Part shown: positions 9,590 to 20,059 of the stretch, in pieces
How positions within the stretch are numbered: position 1 is the stretch's first letter
Layout of the letters: the number at the start of each line of letters is the position of its first letter
Origin: Alphaproteobacteria bacterium CG1_02_46_17
GTDB taxonomy: Bacteria > Pseudomonadota > Alphaproteobacteria > Micavibrionales > Micavibrionaceae
Length of the DNA stretch: 64,000 nucleotides
Assembly (NCBI GenBank): GCA_001871905.1
Contig: MNUG01000017.1
Location: forward strand, 124,397 to 188,396
Reading direction: 5' to 3'
Notes under the pieces: model-generated
Database searches by the model: none
What the model saw: only the letters and a program-made list of their open reading frames with translations
What the model was told of the DNA's origin: nothing
Program-made: the position numbers and the translations under genes

Positions 9590-9621
9590 ATATCTCCGGA
9601 TTATCTTGGCTCCGGACATAT
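9590..9621. promoter_or_regulatory. operator-like inverted repeat ATATCTCCGGA-N10-TCCGGACATAT
   Basis: 11-bp arms with one mismatch, in the divergent intergenic region between the phage cassette and the S24 regulator. Confidence 0.5.
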
Positions 9622-9623
9622 TT

Positions 9624-9638
9624 GTTCCCTTTATGTTC
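9624..9638 (+). promoter_or_regulatory. putative LexA SOS box GTTC-N7-GTTC
   Basis: GTTCCCTTTATGTTC exactly fits the alphaproteobacterial LexA direct-repeat consensus. Confidence 0.5.
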
Positions 9639-9729
9639 TAATTTATGATCGGGTTTTTTGATGATGTCAAGAGTTTTTTATGATTATTTTCCTATATCTA
9701 GGATTAAAGACTTATGAGATACTATTTAT

Positions 9730-10389
9730 ATGTTTACGCACGAAAATATCTGGGCTGCCCTTGACCGTCTTGCACGGGTTAGCGGCTATTCCACCTCAGG
9801 CCTCGCCAAAAAAGCAGGGCTAGACCCCACCTCTTTCAACCGCAGCAAAAGAATTGGCCCAGACGGAAAACCGCGTTGGCCCTCAACCGAAAGTCTCGCG
9901 CGAGTTCTGGGCGCCACAGAATCTTCTCTGTCGGATTTTCTGGCCTTACTTAATGAGTCCGGAGAAGCCCAACTTCCTCAAAAGGCGAAACCACAAATTC
10001 CAGTGTTAGGATATGCACAAGCAGGAAAAGACGGATATTTCGATGATGCCGGATATCCAACAGGGGAAGGATGGGACAGCATCCACTTCCCTCATCCCGC
10101 GCAAGACACACAACAGGACATAAAAATATATGCTTTGGAAGTCAGTGGGGATTCCATGTTGCCCCTGTTTCGGGCAGGTGACCGTTTGATTGTGTCTCCA
10201 CAAAGTACCATCCGACGGGGTGACCGTGTTATTGTTAAAACAACATTGGGCGAAGTCATGGCCAAGGAATTACTGCGTCAAACCGCCAGCAAGGTTGAAC
10301 TGAAATCTCTTAATCCGGATCAAGAAAACAAAAGCTTTACCACACAGGAAATTTGCTGGATTGCGCGTATAATCTGGGTCTCTCAATAA
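9730..10389 (+). CDS. HTH transcriptional regulator with S24 (LexA/CI-like) peptidase domain
   Basis: N-terminal HTH; C-terminal ALEVSGDSMLPLFRAGDRLIVSP...RRGDRVIVKTTLGEVMAKEL with Ser/Lys dyad context. Confidence 0.85.
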   Translation: MFTHENIWAALDRLARVSGYSTSGLAKKAGLDPTSFNRSKRIGPDGKPRWPSTESLARVLGATESSLSDFLALLNESGEAQLPQKAKPQIPVLGYAQAGKDGYFDDAGYPTGEGWDSIHFPHPAQDTQQDIKIYALEVSGDSMLPLFRAGDRLIVSPQSTIRRGDRVIVKTTLGEVMAKELLRQTASKVELKSLNPDQENKSFTTQEICWIARIIWVSQ

Positions 10390-10399
10390 AGGAGTTTTT

Positions 10400-10951
10400 A
10401 TGCCTTCACAAATAAAGGACGCCTTGATGGGCTGTCTTGAGATCCCTCTCTTTATGAAGACTGGCGCAACCAGATTCCAAAATACAATTCAGGCCGCGAA
10501 AACTTCTTTTCTGGTGCCCATTCTGGTTATTTTCCCAGTTGCAGAGGTTGCAAAAGTAAATTCTGATTTTACAGACCACAGCTATATCTGGCTTTTGGGA
10601 TTTTTTGCTATGATGCTCGCTCTCAATATGCTGTTCTTCTTCGGTGCCAGCTACGCCTGCATGGTGGCACTCGAGAAAAAAGACAAATTTCCAGCCTATA
10701 TAACATCCATGAACTGGCTTAGTCTGACATCCCTTGTCATCAACATGCCTTTTTTACTTTTGGTCTATTTTGGAATCTATAGTTACGACGAAATGTATAA
10801 TCTGTTCATCTTTTTGATTCTGTTTGGAACAACCTATCAGGCCTTTCTGATTACCCATTTGTTACGGATCAACTGGATGCTGGGGGCTGCCATATCTATC
10901 ATGGGAATGCTGATTGACGACGGAATTCGTCAACTCCTTTTTTCCTTATAA
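10400..10951 (+). CDS. membrane protein, unknown function
   Basis: 183 aa with several hydrophobic helices. Confidence 0.6.
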   Translation: MPSQIKDALMGCLEIPLFMKTGATRFQNTIQAAKTSFLVPILVIFPVAEVAKVNSDFTDHSYIWLLGFFAMMLALNMLFFFGASYACMVALEKKDKFPAYITSMNWLSLTSLVINMPFLLLVYFGIYSYDEMYNLFIFLILFGTTYQAFLITHLLRINWMLGAAISIMGMLIDDGIRQLLFSL

Positions 10952-11009
10952 ATTTTTATTTGGATCTTTACATCTTCGTCATTGTTCTTATTCTTCTTTC
11001 GAACAAGCT

Positions 11010-12480
11010 TATGAGGATACAGATGATAAACTCCGGTTGTAAAAATATTCTTTTAACAACTCTTATGGTTTTGCTACTTTGTCCAGTAGCAGCTCAGGCT
11101 CAAAATCAATCCGAGGCGGCCATTCCTTCATCCCAGTCCGCGATCAAGATGTCCTTTTCTCCACTGGTCAAAAGACTCTCTCCCGCTGTGGTTAACATCT
11201 ATACCAAGCGCGTGGTCACCAGTCGCGTTTCTCCATTCGTCAATGATCCCTTCTTCTCGCAATTCTTCGGAGGTGGCTTTGCTATTCCGCAACAACGCCT
11301 TGAAAGTTCTCTTGGCTCCGGCGTTATTATAAGCGATGACGGTATGGTCATCACCAATGCTCACGTCATTCGGAATGCCAGCGAAATTACCGTAGCATTG
11401 TCAGATGGGCGGGAATTTCCGGCAGACGTCAAAGTCATGGACAATGCGTCAGATATTGCCCTTCTTTCAATCAAAGCGAAGGGAGAAAAACTTCCCCACG
11501 CCACGCTCCAGCCATCGGAAACTCTGGATGTCGGGGATCTGGTCATTGCCATCGGTAATCCATTCGGAGTTGGCCAGACCGTCACGTCAGGCATTGTTTC
11601 TGCTCTGGCGCGATCTTCTCTCTCGATTAACGATATCAATTTCTTTATCCAGACAGATGCTGCAATTAATCCCGGGAACTCCGGTGGCCCACTAGTGTCC
11701 ATGGATGGCGGTGTAGTCGGCATCAATAGTGCCATTTTCTCGAAAGATGGCGGATCGTTAGGGATAGGGTTTGCCATTCCGTCCGAGATGGTGGCCAGTG
11801 TCCTCGCCGCCTATAAAGGAGGTCAGATTACCAAAGACGGTGAGATCAAGCGTCCTTGGATTGGCATTACGGCTCAGGATGTTACCTCTGATATTGCCGC
11901 TTCTCTTGGTCTTGCTCGCCCCGTTGGTGCCCTGATTTCTTCCCTGCATGACGAAAGCCCTGCCCGCAAAGCTGGTCTTAGAACCGGTGACATCGTTCTC
12001 GCAGTCAATGGGCATAAAATCCACGATGCGGCTGAAATGCGCTTTCGTATGGCCATGGTTGCCTTGGGACAAACATCCAATCTTGATATCTGGAATAAAG
12101 ACTTGCCAAAAGATCAGGTGAAAACCCTGAGTGTTCAATTGATTGCCCCTCCTGAAGTTCCAGCGCGGGATGAAAAACTGGTCGGCGGACAAAACCCGCT
12201 ATCAGGGGCGACGCTGATGAATCTTTCCCCTGCTGTTGAGATTGAGCTGGGGTTAAAAGAGTCTCCGGATCATGGGGTTGTGGTAGGAAAACTGGCCCCG
12301 AACGCGATTGCCAGCCGTGTTGTCACCATTGGCGATGTGATTACATCCATTAATGGACAAAAAATAGCCAAGGTCGAAGATGCACTTGATGCAATCCGCA
12401 CCCCCACCGCGAAGGGCTGGGTTCTAAAAATCATCTCGAGCGGGTCGGGAGGGCAAGAGCGCACCCTGATTGTCAGATAA
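11010..12480 (+). CDS. degP: Do/DegP-family periplasmic serine endopeptidase
   Basis: Signal peptide, TNAHVI, DIALL, NPGNSGGPL catalytic motifs, two PDZ regions. Confidence 0.9.
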
Positions 12481-12527
12481 TTTGACCTGATAGGCTGGAA
12501 TTTTAGACCAAGACAGGCTAAAGTCCG

Positions 12528-13850
12528 GTGATGCCGGATTTATTCAAAACATCTGATTTGCCCACCCCAGACGATACCAATCGCCCACTGGCAGATTTGT
12601 TGCGCCCCCACAAGATTGAAGATGTTGTAGGACAAGATCACTTGGTTGGCGAAAATGCCCCACTTTCGCGAATTTTGAAATCCGGAAAAATTCCATCTCT
12701 TATTTTCTGGGGGCCTCCCGGATGTGGTAAAACCACATTGGCCAGATTGTTGGCCGATCATACCGATTTACATTTTGAACAAATCTCGGCCATTTTCTCT
12801 GGCATCGCCGATCTCAAGAAAGTTTTCGAAAGTGCCAAGATTAGAAAATCAAAAGGGCATGGAACTCTGTTATTTGTTGACGAGATTCATCGGTTCAACA
12901 AATCCCAGCAAGACGCATTTTTGCCAGTCGTAGAAAATGGCACCATCATACTGGTCGGGGCAACAACTGAGAATCCGTCCTTTGAACTCAATGCAGCATT
13001 GCTTTCAAGAGCGCAAGTATTGGTCTTGAAACGTCTTGATGACAAAGCACTGGAACAACTCCTTACTCGCGCCGAAGATCATGCCGAACGAGAACTACCT
13101 TTGACGGAAGATGCAAAAAATTCACTAAAAGCTTTGGCTGACGGGGATGGTCGTTATTTTCTGACCCTGGCAGACCAGATCTTTGCCCAAGCCCCAGCAG
13201 GCACAACACTTGACCAAGACAGCTTATTTGCGCTCGTACAAAAACGCGCTCCTTTGTACGACAAAGGAGATGACGCCCATTATAATCTGATATCCGCCCT
13301 TCATAAATCAGTACGCGGATCAGACGTTAACGCAGCACTCTACTGGTTTTCGCGCATGCTGGATGGGGGAGAGGATCCACGCTATATCGCACGGCGCATG
13401 ATACGGATGGCTGTCGAGGATATCGGTTTGGCCGACCCGCAGGCCATGCCAATCTGCCTTGCTGCATGGGACACGTTCGAGCGTCTGGGCAGTCCGGAAG
13501 GGGAATTGGCTTTGTCCCAAGCCCTGATTTATCTGGCAACTGCCCCAAAATCAAATGGCAATTACGTAGCCTATAAGGCCGCCCGCAAGTCAGCCGCAGA
13601 ATACGGATCGTTAATGCCTCCCAAACATATTCTCAATGCCCCAACCAAATTGATGAAACAGGTTGGCTATGGCGATGGATACCAATATGACCACGACACG
13701 CCGGATGCCTTTTCAGGACAAAATTATTTTCCTGACGATATGCCACGCACAGAATTTTATATTCCGCCGGACCGTGGTTTCGAACGCGAAATTAACAAGC
13801 GTCTTGCCTACTGGGATAAACTAAGAAAAGAAAAACATACCGCCAAATGA
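12528..13850 (+). CDS. rarA: replication-associated recombination protein A (RarA/MgsA AAA+ ATPase)
   Basis: Walker A GPPGCGKTT, VDEIHRFNKSQQD, C-terminal MPICLAAWDTFERLGSPEGELAL. Confidence 0.93.
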   Translation: MMPDLFKTSDLPTPDDTNRPLADLLRPHKIEDVVGQDHLVGENAPLSRILKSGKIPSLIFWGPPGCGKTTLARLLADHTDLHFEQISAIFSGIADLKKVFESAKIRKSKGHGTLLFVDEIHRFNKSQQDAFLPVVENGTIILVGATTENPSFELNAALLSRAQVLVLKRLDDKALEQLLTRAEDHAERELPLTEDAKNSLKALADGDGRYFLTLADQIFAQAPAGTTLDQDSLFALVQKRAPLYDKGDDAHYNLISALHKSVRGSDVNAALYWFSRMLDGGEDPRYIARRMIRMAVEDIGLADPQAMPICLAAWDTFERLGSPEGELALSQALIYLATAPKSNGNYVAYKAARKSAAEYGSLMPPKHILNAPTKLMKQVGYGDGYQYDHDTPDAFSGQNYFPDDMPRTEFYIPPDRGFEREINKRLAYWDKLRKEKHTAK

Positions 13851-14434
13851 CCACCCCGATTTTTTTACACATGCTGGGAATCCCCGGTGCAGGAAAAACA
13901 ACTTTTATAAATATCCTGCAATCCAACTGGATCGGGAAAGACCAACCCACACTTCTGGGGTTTGATCAGGTCATGCAGTCCATGGCGGAGTATAAGGCTA
14001 TGGATGATAAAATCGCCGCTTTCGCACAATATGAGATCCCCGCACGCGAACAAGGATATCAAATTCTCAATGAATTAATGGCTAAGAAAAGATCACTTCT
14101 ATTTGATAATGGGGGCTCGGCCGCCACCCACCTTGATATTATGAATCGGGCCTGTGATTTGGGGTACACGCTTATTCTGGTCTCAATAAAAACCCCGATA
14201 GAGATTGCCAAACGCCACGTAGATCAGCGCAGTATCATCGAAGGTCGTCACACCCCAATGCAATATCTTGAAGACCGCGCAAAAAAAATAGAAAACCTGA
14301 TTAGATCTTACCGCGACCTTACCCCGCATTTTTATGAAATACAAAATGACGGATTGGATGTGTCGAGCTTTGAAAAATCATGTTATAACTTGACACAAAC
14401 ACTCATCTTAAAATTCGGATCACAGGCAGCATGA
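13847..14434 (+). CDS. zeta-toxin-like P-loop kinase/ATPase
   Basis: GIPGAGKTTF Walker A; KPI-like 'FDNGGSAATH'; ATGA overlap with rarA. Confidence 0.55.
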   Translation: MTTPIFLHMLGIPGAGKTTFINILQSNWIGKDQPTLLGFDQVMQSMAEYKAMDDKIAAFAQYEIPAREQGYQILNELMAKKRSLLFDNGGSAATHLDIMNRACDLGYTLILVSIKTPIEIAKRHVDQRSIIEGRHTPMQYLEDRAKKIENLIRSYRDLTPHFYEIQNDGLDVSSFEKSCYNLTQTLILKFGSQAA

Positions 14435-14823
14435 CTATACTCTATCACTTTTTTCTTGTCGGGCTGGGAGGTGCCATTGGGTCCATGATGCGCCACGGCC
14501 TGAACATGGCTTCCCTCAAGCTGATTGGCCCCAATTTCCCCTTTGGGACGATGACAGCCAATATTGTGGGGTCACTTTTGATCGGCATTCTGGCAGGTTG
14601 CTTTGCCCATTTTGCAAGCTGGTCTCAAGACCTTCGATTATTTCTGGTCATTGGCCTGCTGGGTGGCTTCACAACCTTTTCGTCTTTTTCACTCGATACG
14701 ATTTTGCTGTTTGAAAAAGGAGCGACGTTGCAAGGCATAATCTATGTTGTGGGCTCGTTTGGACTTTCATTAAGTGCTGCGTTGGGCGGCCTTTGGATAA
14801 TACGGCAGGTCGCCACCCTATGA
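14431..14823 (+). CDS. crcB: fluoride efflux transporter CrcB/Fluc
   Basis: GGAIGSMMRHGL, FPFGTMTANIVGSLLIG, GLLGGFTTFSSFS. Confidence 0.93.
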   Translation: MTILYHFFLVGLGGAIGSMMRHGLNMASLKLIGPNFPFGTMTANIVGSLLIGILAGCFAHFASWSQDLRLFLVIGLLGGFTTFSSFSLDTILLFEKGATLQGIIYVVGSFGLSLSAALGGLWIIRQVATL

Positions 14824-15833
14824 ACCACGAAATCACTCATCTAAAGGTCGAAGACGACGCAGATGGTCAACGCCTTGACCGTTGGCTTAAAAAGAAGTTG
14901 CCCAAGACACCCTACGCTCTCATACAGAAAATGTTGCGTACCGGACAAGTCCGCATTGATGGAAAACGTGCCAAAGCAGAAACCCGTCTGGAATCAGGGC
15001 AAGATGTCCGCTTACCACCTGCCGAAAAGAAAACAGAAAAACTGACTTTCCGCGCCCAAAAGGGAGATAAGGAATTTCTGGAATCAATCACTCTATTCGA
15101 TGATGGAAAACTATTAATCCTGAATAAGCCATTTGGTCTGGCTGTTCAGGGTGGGCCCAACATCACCCGTCATATTGATGGGATGCTCGCAGAACTGATT
15201 AATCTGAAAGGTGTTCAACCTCGCCTTGTCCATCGCCTTGACCGTGATACATCAGGCATTCTGGTTTGTGGCAGATCACTTGCCATGACCCGCGACATGG
15301 GGGATATTTTTGTCAACCGTGATATCAAAAAAATATACTGGGCAATTGTCTCTCCCGCTCCGCCACATGACAAAGGCGAGATTAATGGAGCCCTCATCAA
15401 AGGCACACAGGGTAATCGCAAAGAAGCCATGGTCATTGATAATGAAAATGGCAAGGCATCAAAAACTATGTACCGCGTGATTGAGAGAACGCCCGATAAT
15501 GACGCTGCCTTTATCGCCTTCTGGCCACGCACAGGACGTATGCATCAAATTCGTATTCACACAGCCGACATTCTTGGGTGCCCGATTATTGGCGATGAAA
15601 AATATGATTGCAATGGATCAATCATTGATAAATATGACTTGAATGGCCGCCTTCATCTTCATGCGGCACGTCTGATGTTTCGTCATCCCGGAACTGGAGA
15701 AATCATGGATATTCGCGCACCGCTGGCTGATGATTTACAAGATTCTTGGAAAAAACTGGGGTTTAATGCCGCCTATGATGACGATCCATTTGCTGATATA
15801 ATCCCCAAAGATTTGAAACCTGTTAAATCCTGA
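14821..15833 (+). CDS. rluC: 23S rRNA pseudouridine synthase RluC/RluD family
   Basis: S4 domain; HRLDRDTSGILVCGRS; RTGRMHQIRIH. Confidence 0.88.
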
Positions 15834-15853
15834 CCATTCAAAAAGGCCTGACG

Positions 15854-16615
15854 ATGAAAAAATGGATCTTCCGCATTCTTCTCACGATGATTATTATTAT
15901 AGCATTCCTGATTGCGGGTCTAAGCATGTTGTCCGGTACAGGAGATGCCCAGAAAGCGGGTCTTGAAGACGCATTTGGTAAAGCCTTGAGTGCAACGGTT
16001 ACTTTCGGAGAACTGGAATTTTTTAATATTTTTCCCCAATTCACAATCAAAGTAAAAGAGTTTCGTGGCATCTATGATGGAGAAAAAAGTGACATCTATG
16101 CAGATCACATATCCTTGTCATTCGACTTCATCGACCTAATCACCAAGCAAAAGAAAATCAACCAATTTAATGTCGATAACCTGTCTGTCGGAAAAGGAGA
16201 TTGGTTCGATCAACCTATTACCAATGCGACGATCAAAATAGAACCCCTTGAGCAGGACAAGGCCCGTCTGCAAATAAACGGTCAATATGGCGACCGTCCC
16301 ATAGATATTAGTGTGGCGATGGAAAAGAAAAGCTCCCTGCCTCCTTCTTACATGTTTTCTTCAGAAAATCATTTTGACCTCACAATTGGCAAGACAGAAG
16401 TTCATGGTGTCTTTATACCAGATGCTCCAGATAATACTGTTTTACACGACATGACAGTTTCGCGCGCAGGAAAAAACTGCACAACCCTGCCAGAGAAAAA
16501 CCGCTTTTCCATGCAGGCTTTTACTGAAAATATTTTCGGAGAAACCTCAGAATCAGATTTAAAAAACACAGATATTGACGAGCTGTGTACCTCCATCTTG
16601 CGATATGGCCTATAA
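15854..16615 (+). CDS. AsmA-like membrane-anchored protein
   Basis: N-terminal TM helix followed by AsmA/DUF748-like beta-rich sequence. Confidence 0.4.
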   Translation: MKKWIFRILLTMIIIIAFLIAGLSMLSGTGDAQKAGLEDAFGKALSATVTFGELEFFNIFPQFTIKVKEFRGIYDGEKSDIYADHISLSFDFIDLITKQKKINQFNVDNLSVGKGDWFDQPITNATIKIEPLEQDKARLQINGQYGDRPIDISVAMEKKSSLPPSYMFSSENHFDLTIGKTEVHGVFIPDAPDNTVLHDMTVSRAGKNCTTLPEKNRFSMQAFTENIFGETSESDLKNTDIDELCTSILRYGL

Positions 16616-16617
16616 AA

Positions 16618-17325
16618 ATGAAAAGATTTTACAAGATTGTTTCCATTGAAAATGTGGACTCGGAATGGAAGATCCTTCTGGATGGAAAAATTGTCCGCAC
16701 CCCCATGCGCTCGGAATTAACTATCCCGACTGAAAAATTGGCCGCGGCCATCCAGACCGAATGGCAAGATCAAAACGACATGATCCTGCCAGATACGATG
16801 CCCATCACACAAATGATGATGACCATCATCGACCGCATACGCCCCAACCGCGAAAAATTCCTGAACGAAGCCTTGGGTTACCTTGATACGGATTTGATTT
16901 GCTATTTTGCTGACGAGCCTGAAATTTACGCCGCGGAACAAAAAAAACATTGGTTACCCATTCTGAACTGGCTCAGGGATTTCTTAAAATGTGAAATTCT
17001 GACCACCAATGCGCTGGCCGCCCTAACCCAGGCACAACCAACACACAAAGTCATAAGCGACTATATTTCAAATCTGGATGAACTGAAGTTTTCGGTTCTT
17101 TATTTAACAACACTGACAACCGGATCCGTGTTGCTGCCCATCGCCTTTATTGAGAACGCCTTCACCGAAAATGAAATATTCGACGCCACATTAGCAGAAG
17201 ACCTTATCAAGGATAAAATCTATCTGGCAGAGACATACGGGATCAGTCCAGATCAAGAGCGCCGTAGAAAGATCGTAAAGAACGAACTGTCTGGTAGCCG
17301 TCAATTTCTTGATTTATGTCTCTAA
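16618..17325 (+). CDS. ATP12-family F1-ATPase assembly chaperone
   Basis: 'KRFYKIVSIENVDSEWKILLDGKIVRTPMRSELTIPTEKLAAAIQTEWQDQ' is characteristic. Confidence 0.9.
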   Translation: MKRFYKIVSIENVDSEWKILLDGKIVRTPMRSELTIPTEKLAAAIQTEWQDQNDMILPDTMPITQMMMTIIDRIRPNREKFLNEALGYLDTDLICYFADEPEIYAAEQKKHWLPILNWLRDFLKCEILTTNALAALTQAQPTHKVISDYISNLDELKFSVLYLTTLTTGSVLLPIAFIENAFTENEIFDATLAEDLIKDKIYLAETYGISPDQERRRKIVKNELSGSRQFLDLCL

Positions 17326-17784
17326 TTTTTTTTCCAAGTTAGGAATGCTGTGGCCAGCCTCTTGCATGGCTACATGAACCTTATCGACATATCTCGGATC
17401 AACCAGCAGAAGTAACTCGGCATGTTTCGCAAACACCTCGACCAAAGCAGGAGTAAGAGGGACACAAACAACAACGGAATGAAAAGTCTGGCTTAATTGG
17501 TTTTCGACCCGTGTGCGTTCCAATCGGGAAGTCCTTAAAAGTTCCGATATTTGTAAAGAATTCTGTCTTGTCAGCTTATTCTCACCAATCAAAAAACGAC
17601 GTGCATCTCCTTTATCAAACTTCGTTCCCAAAGATTTATTCAGAAATAGTGCCACTTTCTCATAGGAATAATCGGCAGTCCCGCCATTATCACGCAAGAA
17701 GGTCAAGTGATCCCGTATCTCGGAAATAATAATATCTCTAAGATTTGCAGACGGGGACTCCGTAAAGGTCATAGTCATCAGCAT
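17314..17784 (-). CDS. hypothetical protein
   Basis: 156 aa ORF; start overlaps rimO 3' end, 3' end overlaps the ATP12 gene. Confidence 0.5.
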   Translation of the reverse strand: MLMTMTFTESPSANLRDIIISEIRDHLTFLRDNGGTADYSYEKVALFLNKSLGTKFDKGDARRFLIGENKLTRQNSLQISELLRTSRLERTRVENQLSQTFHSVVVCVPLTPALVEVFAKHAELLLLVDPRYVDKVHVAMQEAGHSIPNLEKKLET

Positions 17785-19081
17785 CCTCTATTTCAACTTG
17801 AATAATATCACCTTGCTGGGCTTTTCCGGCATCGCGCAATAAAACTCGTCCATCTATCTCGGGAGCATCGGCCATGGACCGCCCATCCGCGCCGCCCTCT
17901 CCATCAACCTCGTCAATAATCACTGACAAAGTCTTGCCAATTTTAGCTTGAGATTTTTCTTCCGAGATCTGTCGCTGAACTTCCATAAACCGCTCGAACC
18001 GCTCCTGTTTAACTTCTTCTGGGACATGTCCATCTAATTCGCGGGACGGGGCACCTTCGACATTCTCATACTTGAAACATCCCGCACGATCAAGTCGTGC
18101 TTCGGTCATCCATTCCAGCAGATCCTCAAAATCATCTTCGGTTTCACCAGGAAATCCAACAATAAAGCTCGACCGCAAAGTCAGGTCAGGACAAATATCC
18201 CGCCATGCTCTGATCCGTTCCAGAGTTTTTTCCTGATTCCCCGGGCGCTTCATCGCCTTCAAAATCTTAGGGGAAGCATGTTGGAAAGGAATATCCAGAT
18301 AGGGAAGAATTTTTCCATCGGCCATCAACGGAATCACATCATCAACATGAGGATAAGGATAAACATAGTGCAACCGCACCCATATGCCCATATCCCCCAA
18401 TGCATCACATAAATCATAGAATTTGGTTTTGCGCCGAGCGCCTTTCCATGGATATTCCGCGTATTTGGTATCAATGCCATACGCACTGGTATCCTGAGAA
18501 ATCACCAGCAATTCTTTAACGCCCGCCTTAACCAGCTTTTCCGCTTCAAACAAAACATGATGAATAGGACGAGACACCAGATCACCACGCAAATGTGGGA
18601 TAATGCAAAATGTGCAGCGGTTATTACAGCCTTCTGAAATTTTCAGGTACGCATAATGGCGCGGCGTGAGTTTTAATCCTGCTTCAGGCACCAGATCGAC
18701 AAACGGATCATGCATAGGCGGGACGGCATCATGCACAGCTTCAACCACCTGTTCATATTGGTGCGGCCCCGTAACCGCCAGAATATTCGGATATTTGGCG
18801 GTAATTTGCTCCGGTTCTGCCCCCATACATCCCGTCACGATGACGCGACCATTGTCTTTCATCGCCTGACCGATTGATGCCAGAGACTCTTCCTTGGCAG
18901 AGTCCAAAAATCCGCATGTATTTACAATGACCACATCGGCATTTTTGTGCGTATCGGTAAATTGATACCCTTCCGATCGCAATTGGGTCATGATCCGTTC
19001 AGAATCAACCAAAGCCTTGGGGCATCCCAAGGACACAACCCCGACTTTAGGGGACTTTAGCTTTTTTGCTTTTTCGCTCAT
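17738..19081 (-). CDS. rimO: ribosomal protein S12 methylthiotransferase RimO
   Basis: [12 protein letters not shown], CxxxCxxC as [19 protein letters not shown]-terminal TRAM domain. Confidence 0.95.
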   Translation of the reverse strand: MSEKAKKLKSPKVGVVSLGCPKALVDSERIMTQLRSEGYQFTDTHKNADVVIVNTCGFLDSAKEESLASIGQAMKDNGRVIVTGCMGAEPEQITAKYPNILAVTGPHQYEQVVEAVHDAVPPMHDPFVDLVPEAGLKLTPRHYAYLKISEGCNNRCTFCIIPHLRGDLVSRPIHHVLFEAEKLVKAGVKELLVISQDTSAYGIDTKYAEYPWKGARRKTKFYDLCDALGDMGIWVRLHYVYPYPHVDDVIPLMADGKILPYLDIPFQHASPKILKAMKRPGNQEKTLERIRAWRDICPDLTLRSSFIVGFPGETEDDFEDLLEWMTEARLDRAGCFKYENVEGAPSRELDGHVPEEVKQERFERFMEVQRQISEEKSQAKIGKTLSVIIDEVDGEGGADGRSMADAPEIDGRVLLRDAGKAQQGDIIQVEIEDADDYDLYGVPVCKS

Positions 19082-19244
19082 TTTACTCTCTCAATCTGGC
19101 GGGTTATATCGGAAAAATCTAAACTGTGCAAAGTTTTTGCACTGCACGGCTACCCTCTGCCCTTCCTGACATTTTAAGAGTACAATCTCATCCAAAGCAT
19201 TCGAACTGCGTCGGATCAAAAAAACGAACAGAACAGGGAACATC

Positions 19245-19796
19245 GTGCTTAATATAGCATTTCGCCCCGCAACAAGAGCGGATATTGGCGTATTACAAGC
19301 CATATTTATGGGGAATAGCGGCTTTGACCGGATGAATTTTTCATCCATCGGTCAACCCCTTACAAGCAACATCAACCTGATTGGCACTAAAGACGGTCAG
19401 ATTTGCGGCTTCATTCAGGCCCAAAGAGGCGTAGGACAAAATTCCAATCTACTGGATATTCACAGCCCCGTTATGACTTTTTCTGTCCTCAACACCCTGG
19501 AACAAGAAATAGATAAAGAAGCAGATCAAACCCAAGCCGATAACCGTGATGCTTTGCCACATCCATCAAGAGAAGATGCCTTTTCCCTGCTAAAAAATGA
19601 ATTTATGAACGCCGCCATAGAAGCTGCAATCGAGACTATACAGGACTTGGAATATTACCGTTTCGGCCACGCTTCCCCGCAGAGAATAAAACCTTTGCAG
19701 CAATTTTTAACCCCCTCTCCCACTTCCCCTCAGGAAGAAAATGAAAAAAAATTAAAAAATCCTGTTGCAACACAACATGAACCTGTGGTTTTATGA
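19245..19796 (+). CDS. GNAT-like N-terminal fragment / hypothetical protein
   Basis: 'IAFRPATRADIGVLQAIF' resembles a GNAT N-terminus but no complete acetyl-CoA motif. Confidence 0.4.
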   Translation: MLNIAFRPATRADIGVLQAIFMGNSGFDRMNFSSIGQPLTSNINLIGTKDGQICGFIQAQRGVGQNSNLLDIHSPVMTFSVLNTLEQEIDKEADQTQADNRDALPHPSREDAFSLLKNEFMNAAIEAAIETIQDLEYYRFGHASPQRIKPLQQFLTPSPTSPQEENEKKLKNPVATQHEPVVL

Positions 19797-19953
19797 ATTC
19801 ATGACAAATCAAATGAACCATCAACCGATTTGCTGGAACCCCAGCCTGACCGCGACCATTTCCATGGCCGTTGCGATGGCGTCCTATCGACTTGAGTCTC
19901 AGGTTAATAAGGATTTCGTGGGCAATAACGGCAGACTGGGCTAAGGTTTCAAG

Positions 19954-19987
19954 ACTGTCAGCCCGAAAAACCGGAAAGGCTGACAGT
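19954..19987. repeat. 10-bp perfect inverted repeat ACTGTCAGCC...GGCTGACAGT
   Basis: Perfect stem, 14-nt loop, ~70 nt upstream of the first complete GNAT gene. Confidence 0.6.
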
Positions 19988-20059
19988 TCAAAAATTCCCC
20001 CAAAGAGAATAAAACGAATCTGGCAGTCCTTTTCGAATAAAAGAAAAGGAGACTATATC

